Origin: G963663365 sp963663365
GTDB taxonomy: Bacteria > Hinthialibacterota > Hinthialibacteria > Hinthialibacterales > G963663365
Assembly: GCA_963663365.2 (NCBI GenBank)
Contig: CAXXIH010000002.1
Coordinates: 372,001 to 436,000, forward strand
Length of the DNA stretch: 64,000 nt
Reading direction: 5' to 3'
Below, piece after piece: positions 18,751 through 27,218 of this stretch (position 1 is the first letter of the stretch; each line of letters begins with the position of its first letter). Position numbers and translations under genes: made by a program. A model generated the notes under the pieces. It was not told the origin of the DNA. It searched no databases and saw nothing but the letters and a program-made list of their open reading frames with translations.

Positions 18751-19552
18751 TGCGTGAATCTCAAATGCGGGCTGTTCTAATGCCATCTATTGACAAATTA
18801 TCCTCTTGCACTTCCTCGGCTAACTGTGTATCCATATGCTGAAGATCAAAAAGGGAAAAAATGAAAGAAGCACCGTAGGTGCGCAATGTAATAGCCCCGG
18901 GCAAGCGTAGCGGCGCCCGGGGTATGGTCCGTACCCTAAAATCTTAAGCCCTGTAAGGGCGCAAAGAGGTGGAATATGGTGAAATCTATGTCTGCGATTT
19001 ATGTGCATTTGATTTTTTGTACGAAACAAAGGCGGCCAATCTTAAATCCGGGCATTATGAAAGACCTCTATTCCTACATAGGAGGTATATGCCGGAATTT
19101 GGAATGCCCCATGATGGCAATTTCGGGCGTCCGCGACCATCTGCATATTCTTTGTTCGATGTCACGCACAATTTCCGCCTCTACACTTGTCGAAGGAATC
19201 AAGAAAAGCTCTTCTAAATGGATAAAGAACAAAGGACAAGAATATTCAGATTTCCAATGGCAGGCGGGGTATGGTGCATTTTCAATCGGGCAGTCAGGAG
19301 TGAGTTCGCTTCGCGCCTATATTGAGAAGCAGGAGGAGCATCACAAGAGGCAAACATTCCAAGATGAATACCGTGCGTTTTTGCGGAAATACAAAATTGA
19401 ATTTGATGAGCGTTATGTGTGGGATTAGCGATTTTCTTGCGCCCTTACAGGGCTTAAGATTTTGGGTATTCGCTACCCCGGGCGTCGTTTGTCCACCTTC
19501 GGCGTCCAAACTCTGCCCGGGGCTATTGCCTTTCGCGCCTACGGCGCTTGGC
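18751..19552 (+). mobile_element. Y1 transposase unit with REP-like ends, copy 2
   Basis: Near-identical direct repeat of 16741-17542. The hairpin CCCCGGGC/GCCCGGGG is at 18895-18922 (5') and 19476-19522 (3', inverted). The sharp loss of similarity at 19552, and at about 18741 upstream, defines the unit. Confidence 0.75.
18976..19428 (+). CDS. tnpA: IS200/IS605-family (Y1 HUH) transposase, copy 2
   Basis: 150 aa, differing from copy 1 at only a few residues (for example EGI for EDI, EYSD for EFSD, LRAY for LRTY, HHKRQ for HHKKQ). The HUH residues, Tyr99 and Gln119 are all retained. Most base differences are silent, which suggests both copies stayed under selection or the duplication is recent. 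Start is an ATG at 18976 after an AGAGGT Shine-Dalgarno. Confidence 0.9.
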   Translation: MVKSMSAIYVHLIFCTKQRRPILNPGIMKDLYSYIGGICRNLECPMMAISGVRDHLHILCSMSRTISASTLVEGIKKSSSKWIKNKGQEYSDFQWQAGYGAFSIGQSGVSSLRAYIEKQEEHHKRQTFQDEYRAFLRKYKIEFDERYVWD

Positions 19553-19640
19553 TCTGGCCGATTTCACCCCGGTTGCCGGGTGGGGATTCGCAAGTTAGAG
19601 TCTAAACATGGTGTGAATGAATAACCGGGAGAAAACCGCT

Positions 19641-21863
19641 ATGGTGCGTTTGAATTCGGTACTCCGTTTGGACTCGATACTTCGCTTTGTCTCAATGCTT
19701 CGTGTTGATTCAGAAACCATTTCGATATTCGTTTCCGGCCCCGTCTCTATGCTCGCTTCGATACTCATTTTGATGCTGGTTGGGGCGGGTGCGTTTGCGG
19801 AGGAGACTCCACCCATGCCGCGTTCGGATGGGCAAACGCTGCATGTGGATTTCGAGCAGTACGCCGATGGCTGGGTGGGACCGCTGAATGCCGGGGTGCG
19901 TTGGCTGGGCAACCCCTTCACGGATATCAAGCAGAATATCACCGAAATCCAGTACGACGTGAAGGGCGCTTCCGACGGGGGACGTTGCGCCTACATCTTT
20001 ACCGATGCGGACGATCAGCGGGGACGGATCATTTTGCAGCGCAGATATGACGCGCCGGAATTTACCGATGAGGTGATCGAGTTTATTTTCCGCCCCACAC
20101 GTCACGATGCTGCGGATTTGAGTGAGTTCGTGATCTGGTCCGGCCTGGGATATGACTCGGGTCCGGTGGGGATTCAACTCATTGCCAATGGCGAGGCGAA
20201 AGACAGAACCTACCGGATCGATGTGCTGACCGGCAATGAGGATTCCGCACGGCAAGAGGGTGTGCTTACCGGGCTGCCGCAACACTTATGGCAGCGGTTC
20301 ATCATGCGCCGTAAGTCAAAAACCGGAATGGTGGATTTGTGGGTTGGCCTCAAGGGCCAGGAACGTTGGATTGGCCGCTACCCGGGGCTGCATCCGGACC
20401 GGGCTACGGGACGGGTGGAGATCGGAGATACATCCAGCGAAACCCGGAGAGGTTCGGGGATTTGGGACAGCATCCGTATCGGAGCGCCGCTCGAGGCCGG
20501 GGCGAAATTGGCCGCACCCGAAACCATGCGCGATGTTTCCAAAGAAACGGAAGAAATCGCGTATCCAATCACCGTGGATTCGACCAAACAACTTTTTGTG
20601 GATGACGCCTTGCTCGAATCCATGGACGGGTTGGAGCGCGCATTCCGCCAGGTCGAAAAACATCCCGATAATCCGCTGCTGGTTCCCGAAACCGCCTGGG
20701 AGACCGGCGGGCGATGGTATGTCCCCTATAACGTGCTGTGGCAAGTTCACGGGAAAACATTGCGCGTTTGGTACGGCAGTTACCGCCGGTCCAAAAGTAA
20801 ACTGACCTACACCTGTGTCGCGGACTCGAGCGATGGCATCCATTGGGAGCGGCCCTCGCTGGGGATATTCGATTTCGAAGGCTCAAAAGAGAACAACATC
20901 GTATGGTCAGGCCGGGGCATTAAAGTGAATTACGATCCCCGGGATCCTGATCCGGGCCGACGCTATAAAGGCATGACTCGCGTGGACGGTTTTACCGCGA
21001 TGGTCTCGCCGGATGGTCTGAACTGGACCATGGCCTCCCAGCCTGCCGTGAGCCAGGCCTACGATGCGACATCTTTTTCATGGAATCCTGTCGAACAAAA
21101 ATGGGTCGCCTCCTGCAAGATTTGGGCGGATGGTAAACGCGCGCGCGGGTACGCCGAAAGCGAAGATTTCGATCACTGGACCGATACCTACCTTATGCTC
21201 AAAGCCGATGAGCGGGACCATCCCGAAGACCAACTCTATTCGATGTGGGTGTTCCGTTACGAGAGCGTCTTCATCGGGCTGCTAAAAGTCTTTCATGTCC
21301 ACACCGACCGTTGCGACGTGCAGCTGGCCTTTAGCCGTAACGCGAAACATTGGGAACGGCCTAACCGTGAAGCGTTTCTGTATTGCTCGGATGAAAAGGG
21401 CGCGTACGATTACGGCAATCTGGATCCGGTGGCCGATCCGATCCCGATGGGGGACGATTTGTGGATTTATTACGGCGGGCGCAGCCTGGAGCATTACGAA
21501 GAACCCACCGATACAAACGGCTCGCTCTGTCTGGCTACATTGCGGTTGGATGGATTCGTATCGCTTAAGGCCGGTGCAAAGAACGGCGAACTGATTACAA
21601 GGCCATTACGGCTTGAGGGCGAAAAACTCTATATCAATGCCGATGCGTCGGCGGGCAAAATGCGGGTTGAAATCTTGGACAGTGAAACGCAAAAGGCAAT
21701 GGCGCCGTATACCCTAAAAAACTGCAAGACAATCACGCAAGATAATGTGCATTGTCCGGTGACATGGAACAGGGCAAAGAATCTCGATGCAATACGCGGA
21801 AAAAGCGTACGTCTGCGCATTCAAATGCGGAACGCGGATCTTTACTCATTCTGGACGGAGTGA
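19641..21863 (+). CDS. Secreted lectin-plus-five-bladed-propeller protein (GH43/GH32-like)
   Basis: 740 aa from ATG 19641 (GGGAGA eight bases upstream); an ATG at 19617 is in frame but has poorer signals. The N-terminus is unusual: a six-residue repeat (RLNSVL, RLDSIL, RFVSML, RVDSET) precedes a normal signal peptide MLASILILMLVGAGAFA. A concanavalin-type sandwich follows (about 60-280), then a propeller starting QLFVDDALLESMDGLERAF with HPDNPLLVPETAWE, SSDGIHWERPSLGIF and SPDGLNWT blades. This family is widespread in planctomycete-like bacteria and is annotated as GH32/43-like without a known substrate. Its stop lies three bases from the stop of the convergent paralogue. Confidence 0.8.
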   Translation: MVRLNSVLRLDSILRFVSMLRVDSETISIFVSGPVSMLASILILMLVGAGAFAEETPPMPRSDGQTLHVDFEQYADGWVGPLNAGVRWLGNPFTDIKQNITEIQYDVKGASDGGRCAYIFTDADDQRGRIILQRRYDAPEFTDEVIEFIFRPTRHDAADLSEFVIWSGLGYDSGPVGIQLIANGEAKDRTYRIDVLTGNEDSARQEGVLTGLPQHLWQRFIMRRKSKTGMVDLWVGLKGQERWIGRYPGLHPDRATGRVEIGDTSSETRRGSGIWDSIRIGAPLEAGAKLAAPETMRDVSKETEEIAYPITVDSTKQLFVDDALLESMDGLERAFRQVEKHPDNPLLVPETAWETGGRWYVPYNVLWQVHGKTLRVWYGSYRRSKSKLTYTCVADSSDGIHWERPSLGIFDFEGSKENNIVWSGRGIKVNYDPRDPDPGRRYKGMTRVDGFTAMVSPDGLNWTMASQPAVSQAYDATSFSWNPVEQKWVASCKIWADGKRARGYAESEDFDHWTDTYLMLKADERDHPEDQLYSMWVFRYESVFIGLLKVFHVHTDRCDVQLAFSRNAKHWERPNREAFLYCSDEKGAYDYGNLDPVADPIPMGDDLWIYYGGRSLEHYEEPTDTNGSLCLATLRLDGFVSLKAGAKNGELITRPLRLEGEKLYINADASAGKMRVEILDSETQKAMAPYTLKNCKTITQDNVHCPVTWNRAKNLDAIRGKSVRLRIQMRNADLYSFWTE
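19647..19718 (+). repeat. Four degenerate 18-bp tandem repeats inside the leader of the propeller gene
   Basis: Units at 19647-19664, 19665-19682, 19683-19700 and 19701-19718 follow a loose consensus CGTTTGGACTCGATACTT and encode R-L/F/V-x-S-x-L hexapeptides. Two later partial units (TCGATATTC, TCGATACTC) continue to about 19773. Confidence 0.65.
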
Positions 21864-21866
21864 CTG

Positions 21867-23314
21867 TTAAGGCACAACCTGAAAGGCATAAACCGCGCCA
21901 TCGGACAAAATGAAACGGATGGCCGCTGGTTTACCATCGGTGCACTCACCCAGACTGCGTATTACGCCTTCATTCTCCCACACGGCACGATAGCGCAGAG
22001 AATCCTGACGGATCAGGCGTGAAGCGCCCTGCTCTGCCCCATCTAATACATTTCCCTCATCATCCGCGAGTTCCACCGCCAAACCATCAGACGGGGCATT
22101 GGTATTCACAAGTAATTCCGTGCCCTGGAATAACAATACACGGGTTTGGAGTATTCCGGAGGAATTCTTGTTTATGGGCCGTAAACCGACAAAGCGGTCT
22201 TCGGGGATGGTAGCCAAACCGATGCCCATCTCCCCCCACCCTTCGCCGTGACGAGTACTGACTCCGGTATAATAAATCCAGACTTTGCCATCACGGCGGA
22301 ATAGGGTCGTGCCGGGAAAGACACGTCCGTTATCCCAAGCGCCGGGTGTGGGTAACAGAAACGTTGCGCGATCGGCAACACGTTCCCAGGTGCGGCCATC
22401 GCGGCTCACCACAAGTTGCGTATCCATCCCGCCGACACTGTTATTTCCTTCATTCGGATCGAGATGAAGCAACCAAAGGATACCGATGAGCACATCGCCA
22501 TAAGGCGTAACAGAAATCCCATACGGCTGTGTCCAGGGATAGCCATCCTGCTCATCGGTCGTGAAAACAACTTCCTTGGGAGTCCATTCGACAAAATCCT
22601 TGCTGACCGAGAGCCCCACGCCGCGCATTACACCCGGCCAATCGGGATCGGAAACCTGGTAACGAACAAAAGCCAAATAGTCGCCGTTCCAACGCACCAC
22701 ACAGGTGCTGGTATCGTTTTTTCCGATCACAGGACGCCAATTGCGAACATTCCATTCTATGCCATCCGGCGACTCACCCACCGATACACCGCCCGCGCCT
22801 TTGTAGCGTTTTAAAGGATTAGGATCATCCGGATCGGGCAACACACAAAAACCATGTGTACCTTCGATGATGACATTGTGTTTCGCATGACGCCCAAACG
22901 GCGCAGCACCGACCAAAGGTTTCCGCCAATGAAGGCCATCATCGGATTCGGCGTAACAGGTATAGTATTCGACCGTACGGGGATGCTCGGGATTATCGGG
23001 AATCCCATTCTTATATTCATTCGCTAAATACCAGCAACGGAAACGATTTAGCGAATCATCAAACAGCACCGTGCCATAAATCTCAAGAATCCGCTTTTCC
23101 AGGGATGCTCAGGAACAATCAGCGGATTGTCAGGATGCTTGACGGGATGCTCGATGACTCGTTCGAGATTTGAGATATCTTTTATAAGAGCATCATCCAG
23201 AAACAGTTGAGGCCCTTCCCCAATCTCATACGCCAAATTCTGTGCATAAGCATCGGTCACACTTGCACAAACCAAGGAAATAACGATTACCGCTCCACAT
23301 CCAAACCGGAACAT
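21867..23314 (-). pseudogene. Frameshifted secreted five-bladed-propeller protein (GH43/GH32-like)
   Basis: Two overlapping frames together make one protein homologous to the propeller part of the neighbouring 740-aa gene. Frame one starts at 23314 with a signal peptide (VIVISLVCASVTDAYA), then QLFLDDALIKDISNLERVIE and HPDNPLIVPEHPW. It then runs out of register at about 23098-23102, and the family sequence resumes in the other frame as KRILEIYGTVLFDDSLNRF through the end at 21867. Adding one G (CCTGG to CCTGGG on the minus strand) would restore a single frame of about 480 aa. Either a real inactivating mutation or a single-base assembly error; downstream reading is otherwise clean. Confidence 0.8.
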
Positions 23315-23399
23315 ACTTCTGACCTCCCGTCATCGACCGTCACTTGTATCGATTCTGCTATACTACCGTAAATGCGAAATCTGAACCGGAGTATCGAGA

Positions 23400-24776
23400 A
23401 TGCACATTTCGGTAATCATGCTGGCGGGATTAACCGCCCAACTTTTCGCTTCCGGACCGGTAACGGAATTTAAGATGACTTCCGAAGTCCCGCTCAGCGA
23501 TTTTGGGGGTATTCCCTTTGTATACGATCTCGATGGCAATCCAGGAAATGAGATTCTATGGCTTCAGTCCCCGGGGATTTTTCACAGCCGGGTTTTCGAC
23601 AACGGCCCTTGGAAAGGACGGATTCGAGAGGATGAGCGTGTGCATTTCTGCCTCACTGCAACAACTCCGGACGGGAAAATCCTATGGCAGATCGGGAGTC
23701 CCTGGAAAGGCGACCGTCCGTTTTTGACACACTGCGGCGAACGGGGACTCGATTGCGCGGATATTGATGGCGATGGCACAGTGGAAGTCATCTGTGTCCG
23801 GCGTCAGGAGATTTTGATCATCAACGGACAGAGCGGTGAAATTGAAAAATCGATCACAGCACCCGCCGACAACGCGCAGATTGTACGAATCGCCCATACC
23901 GGCAAAGGCGCAAAGGATTGGACGATCCTCGTTAAGAATTCAGAGTCATCCTATGCCCCGCACGAATATGCAAACCCATGCTGGTTTTACGATGCGGAAC
24001 TGACGCTAATCAAATCCGCCGATTACCTTGGCGCGGGTCATGCGCCGCTCGTTCACGATATCGACGAAGACGGATTCGACGAATTTCTAATTGGTTTTAA
24101 TGCAATCGATCACAACCTGGAAACAATCTGGACTTATCCCCCGGTTCCCAAGTCCGAGTGGGATGCCGCCGAGATGCATGTGGATTCGATTGCCCTGGGA
24201 GAAATCGATGGGCAGCATTGCATCGCACTGGCCGCCAGCGAGATGGAATATTTGCTCAATGCTGAAACAGGAGACTTGATCTGGAAACGCGAAGGAATAC
24301 ACCCTCAATTCTGTGCGGTCGGGAATTTCATGCCAGAAAAGAAAGGCTTAGAGGTGATTGTACACAATAAGCGTTCGGACCTTCAGATTTACGATAGCCA
24401 GGGCAACGAGTGCCTGCATTTGACACCTCCAATTAATTTTCCCTTGGGGCAAGCAGAGCCCTGTAAACGCCAGGCCTTTCACACATTCGATCCGCTAACC
24501 ATCCTGCGTAGCGGCACCCAAGAGACTGCGGATTTGGCCATCTTTTCCGATGCCGGTTGGCCTTATGTGATTGCGGGAAGTGCGCGGAAATCGGAGTTCC
24601 CCTACACGCAAAACATGGCCCAAGACTGGGGTGAGGTTCCGGGCCGCCCCGATGATTATGGTTATGGATTTTATGTACGCATAGGTGATTTCAGCGGCGA
24701 TGGCAAAGAGGAAATCATGATCAATGACCGCCGATTCGCATGGTTCTATACGCCTCGTGCTGGTACCGGACGGTAA
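23400..24776 (+). CDS. FG-GAP/VCBS beta-propeller protein (rhamnogalacturonan-lyase-like fold)
   Basis: 458 aa with a short hydrophobic leader (MHISVIMLAGLTAQLFASG). Repeated Asp-rich FG-GAP loops mark a propeller: DLDGNPGNEILWL, ADIDGDGTVEVICV, DIDEDGFDEFLIGF and GDFSGDGKEEIMI near the C-terminus. The pattern resembles PL11-type propellers, but I see no catalytic residues that I can name, so a lyase role is only a possibility. It is divergent from the frameshifted propeller gene with 85 nt between. Confidence 0.75.
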   Translation: MHISVIMLAGLTAQLFASGPVTEFKMTSEVPLSDFGGIPFVYDLDGNPGNEILWLQSPGIFHSRVFDNGPWKGRIREDERVHFCLTATTPDGKILWQIGSPWKGDRPFLTHCGERGLDCADIDGDGTVEVICVRRQEILIINGQSGEIEKSITAPADNAQIVRIAHTGKGAKDWTILVKNSESSYAPHEYANPCWFYDAELTLIKSADYLGAGHAPLVHDIDEDGFDEFLIGFNAIDHNLETIWTYPPVPKSEWDAAEMHVDSIALGEIDGQHCIALAASEMEYLLNAETGDLIWKREGIHPQFCAVGNFMPEKKGLEVIVHNKRSDLQIYDSQGNECLHLTPPINFPLGQAEPCKRQAFHTFDPLTILRSGTQETADLAIFSDAGWPYVIAGSARKSEFPYTQNMAQDWGEVPGRPDDYGYGFYVRIGDFSGDGKEEIMINDRRFAWFYTPRAGTGR

Positions 24777-24804
24777 TAAATCAGCGCTACATGAAAGCCT
24801 CAGT

Positions 24805-25356
24805 TTAAAAGGCAAATGTCCCCGAATGAAACTTATAATCCCCACGGGGATCGCCAAGGATTGAGGTTTCGATTCGTCCTTTGCTCCTGATGCCATTGCT
24901 TGAGTCGTAAAGAGCCCCGCCTTCTTTGGCCGGACCTAAACTAAAATTCAGGCCCACGGTACCCGGAAATCTCGCAATCATTTGGCTCTGGGTCATTTTA
25001 TCGGAAAAGCCCATATGCGGTTCCCAATGGATCGTACGCAGAGCAATCTGGGAATTCGGATTGTCCGAATCGAGCACATGATCTTGAAAAATATCGAATG
25101 GAAGTTGCTGCAAGTAGGCAATGGGAGTCGTTAAGGGACGGTGCTGCGTCGCAGTGTGGGAATGCGCATGATAGGTATTATGATCACTATGGTACATGGC
25201 CATCGCGGTAAAGAGCGTCCGATGGGTGGATTGCATATGCGCCACCTTGGCCCGAACCTGAGCGTTTACGAAACTCGGAACGGCAATCGCCGCCAAAATC
25301 CCGATAATCGCCACCACAATTAATAATTCGATTAACGTGAATCCACGGTCTTGCAC
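24805..25356 (-). CDS. Prepilin-like protein (type IV pilin / type II pseudopilin N-terminus)
   Basis: 183 aa from a GTG at 25356, chosen because GGAGG lies eight bases upstream and the resulting N-terminus MQDRG|FTLIELLIVVAIIG matches the second prepilin here (MQKYRG|FTLIELL). The prepilin peptidase site follows Gly5 and Glu5 of the mature protein is present. After the shared helix (NAQVRAKVAHMQ) the C-terminal globular part is distinct and ends in LGDPRGDYKFHSGTFAF. No pilus or secretion machinery is in the window. Such lone prepilins are abundant in planctomycete-like genomes; the role is unknown. Confidence 0.85.
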   Translation of the reverse strand: MQDRGFTLIELLIVVAIIGILAAIAVPSFVNAQVRAKVAHMQSTHRTLFTAMAMYHSDHNTYHAHSHTATQHRPLTTPIAYLQQLPFDIFQDHVLDSDNPNSQIALRTIHWEPHMGFSDKMTQSQMIARFPGTVGLNFSLGPAKEGGALYDSSNGIRSKGRIETSILGDPRGDYKFHSGTFAF

Positions 25357-26026
25357 GATCAGAACCTCCAAAGAAAAAGCGCAATCAGCCTGCGGTTTGA
25401 ATTATTCCAGGCAGATTCCGCCAAACACCCCCAAGTCTTGATTTCACAAACGCCGTTGGCATTTCGTCCAGCCGGATGGATTAAACCGTCTAATACTACA
25501 ACCATGCTTAACACAGAATTCAAAAAATATGTACCGGGAAGTTTCCAATATTTATTCGGTGTATGCACCCAGACGAAAATATACATTAACACTATTTGTG
25601 AATTAAAGATTTCAAAACGGTCACATTTTGAGACAACAATAGATAAATCCGTCAAGACACCTTTGCCAACTGGAAAAAAAGCGAAAAAAAAAATCTTTTT
25701 TGTCCACAAAAGGGGGGGGCTATACGTCATCAAGGTTAAGGAAGTGTAGGTGTCCAAACGCATTGGACAGTTAATACCCGCGGGAAGGTGGGAAACCTTT
25801 ACCTCTCCCCGAATGGTCGACATCCCACATTCGGTCTATTCGGGGAGAGGACATGTCAGCAAAATGCGCAACTTGTGGGACGCATACCAAACTTAGAATC
25901 CAAATCAGCAATATACCATAGTCCCCTGTTAATACATTTGAGTCGCAAGAAGCTCTGCTATATCACAACACTTACAGAAAACCATAGTCTATCCGCAATA
26001 GACAACTCCGCGACTTTGAAAGCGGC
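25357..26026. other. Intergenic stretch with homopolymers and strong RNA-like structure
   Basis: No gene is supported. It holds a ten-A tract (25684-25693), a T6 run, an eight-G tract (25712-25719) and, at 25751-25885, four hairpins described separately. Confidence 0.6.
25751..25885. ncRNA. Candidate structured RNA with loop-loop complementarity
   Basis: Four hairpins lie in a row: TGTCCAA/TTGGACA (25751-25757/25763-25769), AAGGT/ACCTT (25785-25789/25795-25799), a perfect 13-bp stem (25802-25814/25838-25850, CCTCTCCCCGAAT with its complement) and ATGCG/CGCAT (25864-25868/25881-25885). The 23-nt loop of the third contains TCCCACA (25823-25829), which exactly complements TGTGGGA (25874-25880) in the loop of the fourth, so a 7-bp kissing interaction is possible. 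No known RNA family is recognised. The strand is uncertain: on minus it would lie upstream of the prepilin gene and run towards a T10 tract. Confidence 0.4.
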
Positions 26027-27157
26027 TCAATACGTCCCGTCGCGGTGATAGTGATAGGATTCACCCCAGGTCATAACGATGAAAGGATACCGTGTCCCGA
26101 AAAGGCGGTTGTAGGTTTTTGTGTAATCTTCACGGTGGTCTACCGTATGGCCCATTTCGTTTTCATGACCGGTAATTACAAGTTTAGGATTCACGCCGCG
26201 AATAAACCGTTTGATATTGGTCGACCAACAATTTGGCAAAAAGACATCCACATCATGGTTATATCCGATATGTGCAATCCAGTCGAAATCTCCCCCCGGT
26301 TCCTCTGACCCTGATTGGTCGCCGGTTTGTACAACAGTATAACCATCGGGTGTCGTAACAAGATGTACATTATTGGTAATGGTTCCCTGATGCCCCGGAT
26401 AAGCCACAACTCTTAGAATTTGAGCGCCATTTTGGACAGGTATTTCGTGAACAACTTCAGCACTTCGTTCCGGGAATAGCAGATTGGACACGGTCTCGTT
26501 CTGCAATGTGGCGCGCTGGGAATCATCCTGCCGATTTGATGATGACTCCAGCTCTTGAAGTTGCCATAGCCCCTCCGGAGCAATGACCGGTTTGTTACGT
26601 TCAATAAAAAGTTGAACGACACGCACATCCACGTGGTCGCCATGTCGATGGCTGATAAATAGCGCGTCCGCTTGGTCGGCAATCTGTTCCATTAAGCGCA
26701 TTTCCACAGGAAATCCATCGGCCTCTGTCCCCGGCATGATATCAAAACAGAACGAGACAATCGGCGTGCGTACAAAAAAACCATGGTTGTACAATTTCCA
26801 AATCCGAATTCCATCGTCAACACGAGTTTGTTGAATCTGAGAGACGGCCTTTTCCATACGACGATGGTAAAAAACCTGAACGAGTGCATTACGAGGCGCG
26901 GATTCTATATGCAAAATATCATCTAGGCGGATCAGTGCAGCCCGCCGGACCGGATGTTCAACAATCGAAGGCGGAAAGCGGTCAAAAATCTCATCGGCCC
27001 AACCAAGTGATCGCTGAATCCACTCATCGGGCGCATCAAGAAGTTCGGGAGCGGTCAACGCCCTGCGTTCGGAACTCACATAAGTTGACTGCGAGTACCC
27101 CGTTAAAGCCAGAAACAGCATTACGCCAACCATAAGTGCTACAGAATAAGTTCTCAT
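26027..27157 (-). CDS. Secreted MBL-fold metallo-hydrolase
   Basis: 376 aa. The signal peptide is MRTYSVALMVGVMLFLALTG. The metallo-beta-lactamase motif HRHGDHVD is at residues 170-177, and downstream His residues occur in AYPGHQGT and TGHENEMGH, enough for a dinuclear zinc or iron site. Asp in QTGDQSG is the likely bridging ligand. The UlaG/RomA-like layout (LYNHGFFVRTPIVSFCFDI before the HxHxDH motif) suggests a lactonase or phosphodiesterase type, but the substrate is not visible. The sulfatase gene lies 61 nt upstream on the same strand. Confidence 0.85.
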   Translation of the reverse strand: MRTYSVALMVGVMLFLALTGYSQSTYVSSERRALTAPELLDAPDEWIQRSLGWADEIFDRFPPSIVEHPVRRAALIRLDDILHIESAPRNALVQVFYHRRMEKAVSQIQQTRVDDGIRIWKLYNHGFFVRTPIVSFCFDIMPGTEADGFPVEMRLMEQIADQADALFISHRHGDHVDVRVVQLFIERNKPVIAPEGLWQLQELESSSNRQDDSQRATLQNETVSNLLFPERSAEVVHEIPVQNGAQILRVVAYPGHQGTITNNVHLVTTPDGYTVVQTGDQSGSEEPGGDFDWIAHIGYNHDVDVFLPNCWSTNIKRFIRGVNPKLVITGHENEMGHTVDHREDYTKTYNRLFGTRYPFIVMTWGESYHYHRDGTY

Positions 27158-27218
27158 TGCAGACTCTCCCTGCGCTATTCCATGATAAAAATTGAGTTAG
27201 GCAACGATCCTCGTTTTG

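Noticed and set aside
16741..19552. Composite transposon around the zinc-ribbon gene
   Set aside because: The transposase units are direct, not inverted, and no target-site duplication is visible; Y1 elements do not normally form such composites.
25357..26026. CRISPR array or tracr-type element
   Set aside because: The hairpins are not repeated at regular spacing and no cas gene is present.
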